Notes under the pieces: generated by a model
What the model was told of the DNA's origin: nothing
Seen by the model: only the letters and a program-made list of their open reading frames with translations
The model's database searches: none
Source: Marasmius tenuissimus
Lineage: Eukaryota; Basidiomycota; Agaricomycetes; Agaricales; Marasmiaceae
DNA length: 64,000 nt
Assembly: GCA_029532415.1 (NCBI GenBank)
Contig: JAQOTA010000047.1
Span: 372,001-436,000 of the forward strand
Direction of reading: 5' to 3'
Made by a program: the position numbers and the translations under genes
Shown: one piece after another, positions 10,014 through 21,500 of the stretch
How the letters are laid out: each line of letters starts with the position of its first letter
How positions within the stretch are numbered: position 1 is the first letter of the stretch

Positions 10014-12506
10014 TTAGTCTCCGTCATGATTATAAGGATTAGCCTCGTTTTCGGTAGGTGGACTTCTCAAAGTAACAGGTATGGGCCCTCATGAGCAATT
10101 GGCAATAGGCCGGATGTTCGAGATGAATGGAAGTGGTATCCAGTAGTATTACACAGGAACACTAGCGGGAGGTCCTACATCGTGACGGCGAACGAGCGAC
10201 AGATTTCTGCTGCCAGCTAATTCGACCGCACGGTTTGTGAATTATTGCTGTGCAGGAATGGTCGAGTCTGGGGTGTGGCTGACCGCCGAGGCTACGTCGG
10301 CGGCGAGGACATTGTCAAAGCCATCGTCACGGGCAGACCGCGACGTTGCTGGCCATCCAAAATTTTGAGGAGTGTCGGCGACGGATATAGTGGCGGTGTC
10401 GCACTCAACTGAGTAGATGTTTGGGTCAGCCTACGCTGACCTCGGCTCAGAACTGGCCCCTGCCACCGTCTCGGACTGTAACATCCCGAGCTGTTCTACG
10501 GGTTGAGCGGAGATGTGTGATACGCCTCGAGACTCCGCGTTGAGCGAAATTCTGAGTAGCCTCATAACTTAGAATCAGCTCACCTTCATTTAAGTTTTCA
10601 AATCGAACCGAATCATCCACAAGCTGGAAAACCAAGTCATGACACCCGCAATCTCGAGCGAAATCAGTAGTCGTCGGGTCGAAGCCTCGGAGTCGTTGAT
10701 AATCATAAATCTGTTTGTATATATCGTTAGACCAGGACCTAGATCTTCTGTTACAGCTGAGATGGAGCGCAGTTGGAAGCCCAAAGTCGTGACAGGTCCG
10801 AGATGAGAGGGGGAGTCGCCATCGCCTTGGAAAGACCAGTAGTGCTGCGAAGAGATCAGGCGTTCAATTTCGCCCTCGCCATCAAATACGAGGTCGGAAG
10901 GAGGTGATCGGGCAAAAAGATATATCGGCTGTCGAAGTCGCAGTTGCCGTTCTTTTCTCGACGGAGAAAGTTCGCCTCCCAGGCGCAGGTAGTGAAGCCA
11001 GGTGAGATCTGGGGAATGTTAGCGGGAAGAGACAATGAGAAAATAGCAACACACGGAAAGTCTCCAGATTGTCTTCAGGAGTTATTCTAAGGGCATGAAA
11101 AATGCTCCATGCTTGCGGTATCCAGGTTTTTCTTGCATCCATGTCCATACCCAACCGAATTTGCAAATCTCCCTCGCCAAGTTGGAATCTTTTGAAGTGG
11201 TTCAGACGAGGACATCTAAAATCGAGCAATAATCTCACCTTACCAAGCCTTCTCTCAGCAAGGTTCGCTCAAAGAGAGTGTAGCCGTTGATATTTTCATC
11301 GGACCAGGTTTGGTTTCGATGGGCGATGACAATGGGGGTGTTGCTCAAAGTCGAAAAGACCTGCACCACATTCGGATTGACTGGCGATTTAGGAACCTCA
11401 TGCCTAACCCCCCGATTCCGGAGCCATCTCGTGAATGTGTTGTCCGCTGTTTGTGACTTTTGACTTGCTGTGAAGCGCAACACTACATCTTTTTTCAAAA
11501 GGTCTACAGTCGAAGGGGTCTCCCGGAGTCCTAGATTCCAGCCCACTTGTAAATTCGAATCTGGCCCCGCAGGGCCACGGCAGATGATTCCCCGCTGAGA
11601 GTCTATCCACAGCTCTGCAACGCCATTGATACTACAGATGCATGATCAATTTTTCCGATGTCACGGATTTAACGCTACTCACAAGTAAAATGCTGAGATA
11701 CCGCATACCCAACCAGTTTATCTTCGTCACAAAATGTGCATATGGCATAAGTTCTGAATGATGAAATCAGCTACACTCCAAAACCAACAGAATCATCACA
11801 TACCATTTCGGAGAAGAAGGGATGGGATTATTCCTTTGTCAATGGCATACAACTGTGCAAACTTGGAGGACCTAAAGAAAACTGAGCATTCACATATTTT
11901 GATGTCTGATTGAGCCCACAACGCTTTAGAGTATGTCTGAAATTCTGCTTCGAAAGCCTGCGCAGAGTTGCTGAGCAAGTATTATATCGAACATGCCGAG
12001 GACTTACTTTGCGTGCACCTGGACCACTGTACGACACCGTTGTACATACTTGACCGGGGCTTTCATCCACCTCAGCCACACAGATGGTTATTTCGGCTCT
12101 CGATTCTTGGCACCTCGAGCATTTTGCCCCCTTCTCCTTGATCAGGCATGGACAGTCTATCCGAGGAGAGTATAGAGAGATACCGATATCCCTCAGCCGG
12201 CAGAGGTCACCACGCTTGACATTTCGAAACTGGGCGGAATGTAAAACCTTCCTCGCTAACACAACGAAACTAACTCACATCATCAAACTCAGTATGTTCC
12301 TTCTCATTCTGCTGAACATTCTGGTTGACAATTTGGTTGCCATTAACATGCACCGTCATTGCCGTCGAACTCCCTGCCTGGGTGATCACCATCCGTCCAT
12401 CAGAGGAACTTGCATGGCCATAGTGGTTATATTGATCCCCTCCGACGTGGCTATAATAACCACCAGTGACAGATACGTTTCGCGAATGAGAAAAGAAATC
12501 GGACAT
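10014..12506 (-). pseudogene. Array copy A: truncated member of the 11-exon GGxFxxVGxDQ family
   Basis: Exons 1 and 2 (12279-12506, 12008-12229) and the regions of exons 3-7 keep open frames and the same splice pattern as copies B-E. The N-terminal motif reads GGYYSHVGGDQYN. Exon 8 carries a one-base loss in a C run (about 10,814-10,818) that shifts the frame just after the YWSF motif. Exons 9 and 10 are missing: sequence passes within about 100 bp of the exon 8 donor into a decayed exon 11 of tail type b (DTPQNFGWPATS, compare DTPKDAGWSAMS in copy D), which itself has a stop. The final codons (PYNHDGD) still resemble copy D. Most likely a dead or C-terminally truncated gene at the edge of the array. 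Confidence 0.75.
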
Positions 12507-15191
12507 GGGAGAAGGGAAGAAAGATAGGCGCAGGGTCTCGGGAGACGGACTGCTCATATAGATCCCCCGAAACGGAGATGCTGTGGCCAATTCAATCACG
12601 CTGCATCCACGCTTTGTCCTGCGCTATCCTGCGATATAGTATTGATCGATCTTCTCCTGATCTTTCTAAGTGGACATAAGACCCGCCCAAACTCAGGCCA
12701 AAGCACTCTCGCGCCTCATTTCCCTCTCGCAGCCCTCGTATTGGAACCGTTACCACGTTCAATACCTGACAGCCTCCAGGCCCGAAGAGAGGTCGTCATG
12801 AGCGACGCGCGATACCTATGATGTCAAGCGTGAAGATACAAGGCAAACACAAAGTGACTGAGTGCATACTTACCTCTGTAATACCACCAGAGCGCCAGTA
12901 CCACCCCTCTAATCAATCTTTGAAGTCAATCGGTATGCCACGCTCGCCCGTGCACTTTATACCCCTTTGTTCGTTGATGTCAGCCTCAAAAAAAGCGTCC
13001 CAAGCCTCTCAGTACCCGTCAATCCCACTCCTCTACACGCCCGGTTGTCTCGATCGGCAAAGATACGAATAGTGAGCTTAACGGGGGGGCCATTAGGATG
13101 GAAATGGGGTATTGGCCAAGTTCGAACCATTTCTCTATCGTACTCGTCAGATCGAGAACATGGACTGGCAGATCAAACATCCGAAGATTTGTCGGCTCGT
13201 TCAGGAATCAGAGCAAACCACGAATCGAGGTTCATAGAATCAAGTGCAGAACAGAACCTGTTCCTTGATGAGACGGAGGATGAGGTTCAGGGTGTTTCTG
13301 ACCGGTGAACGTACGACGTTAGCCTTTTGCAAGCGCGATCGCCTGGACTCGGTGGGTGTTGTCCTCTCGACGTGCAGAAGCGGTCGATTGATAGCCAACT
13401 TGCATCCTGAAGACCCGACTGTTTTAGATTCTTGGACAGACTAAAGCCCCAAACTCGTTGAAGCCCGATACTTCCACATTCAAGCAAGGAAGATTCCGGA
13501 GGCACTGAAGAGATATATATTCTTGCGGCAGTACCTATTGGGTATCAAAGGACTGAAGATGTGAGATTAGTCGACGTACGCTGAAGGAGATAGAAGATTG
13601 AGAATCGCACCCAGTACATTCGTGGGCTCAGCGCCCTCTCAAGTCCTTTTCATCCAGCCTCTCGAAGGCGTATAGCTCCCGAGCGATACATCCTCTCCTC
13701 CAGAGCCTAGTAGTTCGAATCGCGTGATAGCTAGTGCATTGAATAGAATGCTTGTCTGGCGACACTGGATGGATCCGAAAAGCTTGCTCGGACCTACTGA
13801 GCTACGATTGATAGTAGTAACATAGCTATCGCCAGCTTGTGCTGGTCAATATGAAAATGGCTGGGTCCTAGTCGACATCGGGAACGGATATAGTCGGAAA
13901 CGTCGAAACTGCAGTAGGTCTTAACCGTCTCGAACCTTGGGCCGTCATCCGATAGGGAAGAATCAGGGCGATGAGCTACAGTTTTGAGACATATCAGAGG
14001 CAGAGGGAGAGCACGGATTCAATATTTCGAGTCGGGGTTCTGGAGATGAGGTTACAGTGGTGGACGCTGAGGACAACGAGCAACAATGCTTTGTCAGCAT
14101 GAACGGCGTTAACAACGACCATCATGACCTCGTCAGTATCGGCACCAACAGCCTCTCGTATCTCTTTCAATACCCTCTCTCGTCTCTGCTCTACCGTTCA
14201 GGTGCTCGCTGGTCTCAAGATTCAGGCCTCAACATCATAGGTCTCTGACTCCACTCAGTTCAATCGACCTGCCAGTCTCAACGACTCACACTTAACGACA
14301 TTCTTGATCATGAACCTCTCACGAGATCTCAAGTCGCTCGTTTATTCTTCGGTGGATAACCTCTCCATATTCCTCTGGTTCCCTCGACCCTTGGGCTAGC
14401 GAACACCGCCGGATGGTTCAACGAGGTTCATCCAGAACACCAGATAGTATTCAAGATAAAAAAACCCGAATTTACAAGCTTGTCGATCAACGACGATTCT
14501 GCTTTGAATATCTCAAGCCTCCCTTGGCCCCGTCGACCCGCCCTCAATTTCTAGTTGACATCACAAGGAGTTGGATGGGAAGGAGAAGCCCAGAATACCG
14601 ATTCTTTGCGGAATCAAACTCTTGTATGTCCTCAGACCGTGCATGCGGGTTCTAACGGCTTTATCTTCAATCCTTTTCCTCGACATTGAACTCGATATTT
14701 AAGTACGAATAGAGTCCGAACATCTCATGAGGCTGAAGCTGAAGGTGAACTCCCGAGCGCTTGATCGGACAGTATGCTCGAACGACCACGTCAGTTAGGC
14801 AAGAACAACTATAGAATGTACGGTTAGACGTGTTTGACGTGTGTTGTGAGTGAATATACAGGTTCGATCGGCGCTTTGCACACCTGCTGATCCAGCTCTA
14901 GCCCAACTCGTCCTGCTTCATAGGAACGGACATACGGCTGGCATACTCCAGATCAAACACATTGTTTGATCCTTTGTCCGCATGAGGGCCCCGAGATGGC
15001 GGACATTACAATACTAACAGAGAACCGAGTGCACTGACCCGCGGTCAATCCGGAATCGTCACTCCAAAGTCGTATCTTCAGCGGTACTAGCAATGTACAG
15101 GGTCTGGTCATGTATCGTAGGCACAAAATGAACGGGAGAAACATAGTAGAGTAGGTATCTGACGAAATACATAGAAAAATGAGACGCAAAT
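12507..15191. repeat. Spacer A-B of the tandem array
   Basis: Non-coding spacer between array copies. Its left part (12,600-12,800) resembles the upstream flanks of copies B and D. A module at about 14,057-14,146 (containing acaatgctttgtcagcatga) recurs at about 20,791-20,892, 31,754-31,856 and 37,910-38,000. The last 300 bp (gagggccccgagatggcgga at about 14,980) recur downstream of copies C and E. The spacers therefore belong to the duplicated unit. No gene is supported here; short frames differ from copy to copy. Confidence 0.65.
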
Positions 15192-18100
15192 TTATTCGTA
15201 TCGTTGATCCCCGGCGTCATCACCCCAACTATTCCAACCCCCGTTCCCAACAGGTGGTCCTGATTGCCCGCACGAGGGACCTGAAGAAGCAGCGGGCACA
15301 TGGGCCCAAGACTCTTGCCGAGGAACGAGATGTCCTTCTGTATGATAAGGGATGAACGGCGCATCTCCGTTGGCGGGCCCGACCGTGCTCGTAGAGTATG
15401 ACGGTGCATGGACGGTCGAAACGAGGGGATAGCTGACCATTGAATCCGTGTCTGATTGTCCGTACGAAGAACCTAAAGAATCAGCGGGCACATGGGCCCA
15501 AGACTCTTGCTGAGGAACGAGATGTCCTTCAGTATGATAAGGGATGAACGGTGCATCTCCGTTGACTGGACCGACCGTGCTTGTGGAGCATGCCGGTGCA
15601 TGAACGGTCGAAAAGAGGGGATAGCTGACCATTGAATCCGTGTCGAAGGCAGGAGGGCCATAGAGGCTGCTATTAGCGTCAGTGAATGACATGGACTGTA
15701 GCATCCTCGACCATCTAACATCCTCGAGGATGTTGCCGGCGGTGGATGTAGGATTGCTGGCGCCGACAGAGTAAGTGCTTTGGTTGGCGTAAGCTGAGCT
15801 GGACTCGGCTCGGGCCTGCTCATAAGAGATCGTGTCCACCTCAGGTTGGGACATCCTAAGCAATCCTGCGGGCTGGGTGGGGTAGAATGGGGCTACGGCC
15901 ATACTCGGAGGCGTACCGAACGAGATATCAGCCCATGAGATATTCGTGAGGGTAGACGGAAGGATTTGAGACTCTTGGTTGGCGCGGAGGCTAGTACGGC
16001 CAGCGGGACGAGCTATAAAGGTTTCCATGTTGGTAGACTGGTACGCTTCGTGGCCAAGATTGGTGCGAAGTGTGGGTCTTGTTGGACTCAGTGGGCAGAT
16101 GCATCGTACGCTTTCACCAAGGCTGTCGACCATCCGCCTGTCACTAGTTGCGTCGTTCTTGTGACGGAGGTGCTACCAGTAGGAGGTCTGTGAGGTAACT
16201 CATCAAAAGGGACAACTAGTACCGCACCTCCGGTGTTTGATCCAGATGATCGTGACTTGCGATTCCTTCAGCTTGTGGATCACGTCCTATATCGATCCTC
16301 TGCCGCTTGTTCGCGCCACGGTCCAAGTTCGTAGCAAACTCGCTTTCTACAGCATCTGTCTTGAGATTATCAGACCACCCGGGCAATGGGAGATTGTTTA
16401 TACGCACCCAGGGCTCGGACATTGCTGCCTGGCAGCGGATCTCCTGGTTGTTGTTGCTCTCGGGTACTCGATGAGCCTTCCGAGTCTGAATCTGAGTCAT
16501 GCTCGACATCCTCATCCGTTTCACTGTTAGTAGGTCCATCTGAGTCGTATTCAGCATACTTGACGTGGAATTCGGGCAATCCAGAGTTTCGCTCTGCAGA
16601 TGTAGTATGTATGAACATGAACAGAACGGCTTGGAAGTGGGCTCACCTTCACACAACTCTACGAATCGGCCTGGATCACCAACAGGCTGGAAGACGATGG
16701 TATCGTCTCCGAGATGTCGAGCAAAATCCGCAGTCGTCGGATCGAAGCCTCGGAGGCGCTGATAGCGATGAACGCGCTTGTAGTCATCGTTAGTCCAGGA
16801 GGTGGATACAACTCTACAGTAGAGATAGAGCGTGGTTGGAAGTCCAAGCCGGCGACAGGCACAGCACGAGAGGGGGAATTTGCCATCTTCTCGAAAGGAC
16901 CAATAGTGCATTGAGGAGGTTTGGTAGTTCTCGATCTCGCCCTTGTCATTGAACGGGAGGTCGGAAGGAAGCTGATGGACGAAAAGATATATTGGCTGTT
17001 GAAGTCTTCGTTTCTGTTTTGCTCTCGATTTAGAAAGGTCGCCATGCAAAGACGCGTGTTGAAGCCACGTGAGTTCTGGAGAATGTTAGCGGGAAGAAGA
17101 GACGACGAGAAAAAACAACGCACGCAGATTTTCGAGATCGTCCTCGAGAGTTATCCCAAGCGCATGGAAAACGCTCCATGCTTGCGTCAGCCAGGCGCGT
17201 TTCTCATGAATCCCCATCTGCATCTTCAAGTCAAACCCTGTTCCGAATCCATCGCCAAGTCGAAATCTGCTTTGGTGATTCAGATAAGGACATGTAAAAT
17301 CGGGAATAATCTCACCTCGTCAAGCCATTCTCCAAAGGTGTTTGATCTAAGAGGGGTGTTTTGTAGGAAAGGTTGTCCCAGGTTAGATGGGCGATGGCGA
17401 TGGGGGTGTTTTTCAAAGTTGAGAAGACCTGCACCGCGTTCGGATTGACCAATTCCAGCACCGAATAATTCCGAACGTCCGTCGGATTAAGGAATATCAA
17501 ACCGATCAAAGTCTGATCCACTCGTTCTGACTTTTTGCTCGCGAGAAAGCACAAAACCACGTCTTCCTGCAAAAAGTCCACAGTCGAAGGCACGTCTTCG
17601 ATTCTGTAATTCCACCTCCCCCCTCTCACTGAGACTGGCCCTGTTGGACCACGGCAGATAACTCCTCTCACAGAATCTATCCACAGTTCTGCTTCCTCAC
17701 AATCCCATTGCCTCTGCAAATCCATGATTAGACTGCTCTATTGTCACCACTTTGGCTACTCACAATTAAAATACAAAGATGCCACCTAGCCATCCAGCCC
17801 ACATCCTCTGCAAAGTGAGCAAATGGTACAAGTTCTAGATGACAACATCAGCTGTGCCCGAGTAGCAAAATCACCACTCACCATTCCGAAGAAGAAGAGA
17901 CGGGACTGTGCCAATGTCAATGGCATACACCTGCGCAACCTGGGAAGACCTGGAGCAATTTCAGCATTCCCACAACTTTGGGGCCTGAAGGCTGATTGGA
18001 CGCACAACGCTCTAGAGTACGTCCGGAAATCTGCTTCAAATGCCTTTGAAGAGTTGCTGAGCATGTTTTCTGCCAAATATCCTGTGAGCTTACCTTCCGT

Positions 18101-18599
18101 GCATCCGGACCCCTGTACGACACTGCTGTATACAACCGACCGGGGCTGCCATCCACCTCAACCACAGAAATAGTTGTATCAGCTCTCCGTTGCATACACT
18201 CCCAGCATCGACTCGAACCCCCCCAAGCCGCGCACCGACAATCCCGTCGATAGTATTGAGAGACACAAATATCCTTCAGCCGGGAGAAGTCACCACGCTT
18301 GACATGCCGGAACTGGGTGCGATATAAGACCCTTGCTTCCCGATCAGCTCAACGAAACGACTCACATCGTCAAACTCGGTATGTTCCTTTTCTTTCTGTT
18401 GAACATTCTGGTTGACAATTTGGTTGCCGTTGACGTGAACCGTCATTGTCGTCGAGCTCGCTCCCTGGGTGATCATCATGCGTCCATCTGCAGAAGAAGA
18501 GCTTGCTTGGCTGCAATGAATATGTTGGTCCCTTCCGACCTGATTGAACTGGCCGCCATCTATAGAAAAGCTTCGAGAATTGGGGAAAAAGGTGGACAT
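15192..18599 (-). CDS. Array copy B: intact 11-exon gene of unknown function, 964 aa
   Basis: Exons (transcript order): 18366-18599, 18094-18312, 18006-18043, 17882-17949, 17764-17834, 17316-17713, 17124-17266, 16647-17075, 16408-16593, 16228-16355, 15192-16172. All introns are GT-AG and 30-61 nt; phases match copies C, D, E and F. Exon 1: two Gly/Asn/Gln motifs (GGQFNQVGRDQ and VHVNGNQIVNQ). Exon 2: KRGDFSRLKDI, a Cys cluster (CRC...CWEC), then EVDGSPGR. Exons 3-5: AFEADFRTYSRAL, VAQVYAIDIGTVPSLLLRN, ELVPFAHF. Exon 6: ELWIDSVRGVICRGP. Exon 8: QPIYLFVHQLP, HYWSFREDGKFPLS, RLRGFDPTTADFARHL. Tail: acidic exon 9, then a Ser/Thr/Pro-rich exon 11 with a 64-residue tandem duplication. N-terminus and core are type 1, but the tail is type a as in C and E: a mosaic. 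No enzyme motif recognised; no signal peptide or membrane segment. Confidence 0.82.
15261..15644 (-). repeat. 192-bp (64-codon) in-frame tandem duplication in copy B exon 11
   Basis: Two adjacent units, about 15453-15644 and 15261-15452, offset by exactly 192 bp. Each encodes a segment starting DTDSMVSYPL and including GDAPFIPYHTEGHLVP. Copies C and E have a single unit. The length is a multiple of three, so the frame is kept. Confidence 0.9.
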
Positions 18600-21500
18600 C
18601 CGAGGAACGGGGAGAGATGGGTGCAGGGTCTCGAGAAGAATGATATACTTCCCCCCGAAAGAGAGATGCTGCGGTCAATCCAAACAGGCTGCATCTACAC
18701 TTTGTCCCTGTGTATAGTATTGACAGATCTTCTCCCAACAGTGATTTAGTCGTGGGCTTCGTCTAGGCTCACACCATAGCACTCTCATGCTTGTTCCCCC
18801 CCTCGTACCACAAACCGTCACCGCGTTCAATGTCTGACAATGTCTAAACCAAATGAAGGATCATCAGGAGCTCCAGCGGCGACACAAACGTATGCTATTG
18901 AGCGTGCCGCGGGAAAGCTCCTGAATAGTCAAGCACTCACCGTCGACCGAGCGGCCCCTGTTACCATGGCTCTTGATTATCAAATTTATCAGATACTTCG
19001 TTTCGGACGTCCCAGCCTCCTGGCGCCCTCTGAGCCCAACCAGTAAAGAGATAAATTGCAAAAGATCACCTATTGCATGCCCACAAATTCAAGATGCATA
19101 TGATCTTTGGGGTAGGAAATGGCGTAATGGAGAATCGCAGCATCCAAGACTTCTCTCGTACGCCCTAATTTTGTTGATTATCCCTGGCGCGTCCGACATG
19201 TCTCTTTGACTTCCTATTCCTTGGCCTGTGAGTCTACCAAGTAGGTTGAATCGCACCTCCTTGGACACATTGTCGACGATATCGTCTTTATATCGGATAA
19301 TCACAAGTTCGTACATCTCCAGGTGGTACGGATTTCGAACCGTAAAATGTTGACTGTCCTTTACTTGTGCAAGGACTGGAGACTTGCGTCGAGGATCCGA
19401 ATTTGTGATTTGGAGAGTTGAACATGGTGCAGGATGAATAAAGGGAAAGTTGGTACGACGCTAGGATCGGCTTGGTGAACGGCCGTTTGAGCAAGACCTC
19501 GGCATAATGACGAAACCTGAAGGCAGTGAGAAATTTCCTGCCAGACTCAAGTCAATTACGGCCCACACACCTTCGGCTTCAACTACCTGGCGATCCAAAC
19601 CCGAGAATGTGTACAAGAGCGTTCACGATCGACTGAGCGTCTACAGTTGCCGCCTCGAGCTCACAACGAGGCTAAGTTCAGAGAAAATAGCATCTTCGTG
19701 TGCCTACATACGCGCTGTAGAACCTGACCGACATAAATTAAAATGAGGTGAGTAAGCGACAATTCCTGACGAAGGAACAACAAAAACTATACCTTTCATT
19801 TTTCAAGTACTCCGTTATGTTGATTGACCACGACAATCACGAGCCGTGGCATTTTAAATCACGTCTTGTGATGTACCTAAGCTTGAAGCTGCTAGGACGT
19901 TGTGCGAGATATACTTGGCACGGGTTTCTGCCAATGGGATATTGGTGACTCGAGCGTGTCGAAGTGGCTCTTCATAAAAACATGAGGCTTGTGAGTCCTA
20001 TCACCACGATGTCTATCGAATTTAGGCCAGTTTTAGGTGATAGTACACGAAAGAGACTTGATAGGCCTTCGAGTAATGCGTCCTCTCGACAGGGAGCAAA
20101 GTTTGTGAAACTAGAGGCCTGAGGATGTGACCGTTGTGGATTCTTGGGCGTCTAGAGTTCTCGACCTCGCAGCTGTCAGAGCCTGATCCTTCGGTGTTCT
20201 AGGGACAATCAGAAGGATAAAGGCAATGCTCAAATCTGTTTGGTATCTGAGGGGAGCAAAACAAACATGATTTAAGTTGCTGAGATACAGCGGAATAGGT
20301 GAGGAAACGAGGATCACACCTGGTACATTCGAATGTCGTAGGTTCACCAGCCGACATCACCACTTCTATCGAGCCCTGCTTCTATCCTCAGCGCCCTCTG
20401 AACATCCTTTTCATTCGGTCTTTGGGACGCTAAGCCTTCCTCTCCGGGATCCAACAACTCACGCGATAGGATGCTTGTTCCACAACAGGCTGGTGGGAGA
20501 GTGGATCCGAACCGCTTGATTGATTCTACTGAGCTATGATTGATAAAGGCATCAACAACTTGAGCTCGAAAGTGCAGAGACACCTAAATTGTATTGGTCG
20601 GTATGGACGCGGCCGCTGGGTCGACATCGAGAACATATGTGATTGGATGGGTCGAAGTTACAGGCCTTGACCGTTTTGAATCTTGGGCCAGAATGCAATC
20701 AGAACAAACAGGCGAATGAGTTCCGGATAAGAGAATGCATTCCAGAGGCGGAGAATTATTCCTCGAGTCGCGGTTCAATCCGGAGGTGCTGGGGGTGGTG
20801 GACGCCAAGGACAGCGAGCAACAATGCTTTGTCAGCATGAACGGCGTTGACAACAACCATTATCATTGCCATTATCATGTCGACATTGGCACCTCCACCT
20901 CATACCTCTGTTGCTACCCTCCCTCCACTCTCCCACTGCAGCTGTTCATGTGTTTCCTTCTGCTCAAGAGCCAGGTCTCAGTTGATAATACCATATGTAC
21001 CCCCTTTCCAGCCTCGATAGCTCTCAAACTCAACTTTGTCTTTTTCTCCAGGCTCGTTTCTTTTCCGCTCGGCCGATTTATCTAATCAACTATTCTCAAT
21101 CCATTAATGCTTCTTCAACCACTATACTCAAAAGATATCAACGACATCCCAGTTGAACTTCAACGTCTCGGCCCGGCTGTCAGACTCTCAGTCACGACAA
21201 CTCCAGGCATTGAAGCTTGAATCCTCCCGTCCTTCGCATCAACATTCGCCCTCGATCCCCTCGATTGATATTTCAAGAAATCTAGTCGCACGGGAGCTGG
21301 CTGGGGAGGAGAGAGAAGCCTAGAAACAACAATTTTTCATGAGACCAAGCTCTTGTACGTTCCTTTCCCTGTGCGCACGTTCGAACGGCCTCGTCTTGAA
21401 CCCCTTTGTCGTTTCTTATCCCTTCATTCTTGCCATTTAGCTCAATCTCAAGGCTCCAATAATATCGGAAGATGGTTTCACATGAACGTTTGAACGCGTA

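Noticed and set aside
18006..18093. A longer exon 3 starting at MLSNSSKAFEADF in copy B.
   Set aside because: Upstream frames close or lack an AG acceptor in copies C and E. All six copies have a usable acceptor (aag or cag) directly before the AFEADF codons, with the correct phase.
20455..20560. tRNA-like A-box (tagctcagtaga) and B-box (ggttcggatcc) strings on the minus strand; a similar pair near 13,770.
   Set aside because: The boxes are only about 20 nt apart and no cloverleaf can be folded by eye. Too short for a tRNA; at most a relic of a tRNA-derived repeat.
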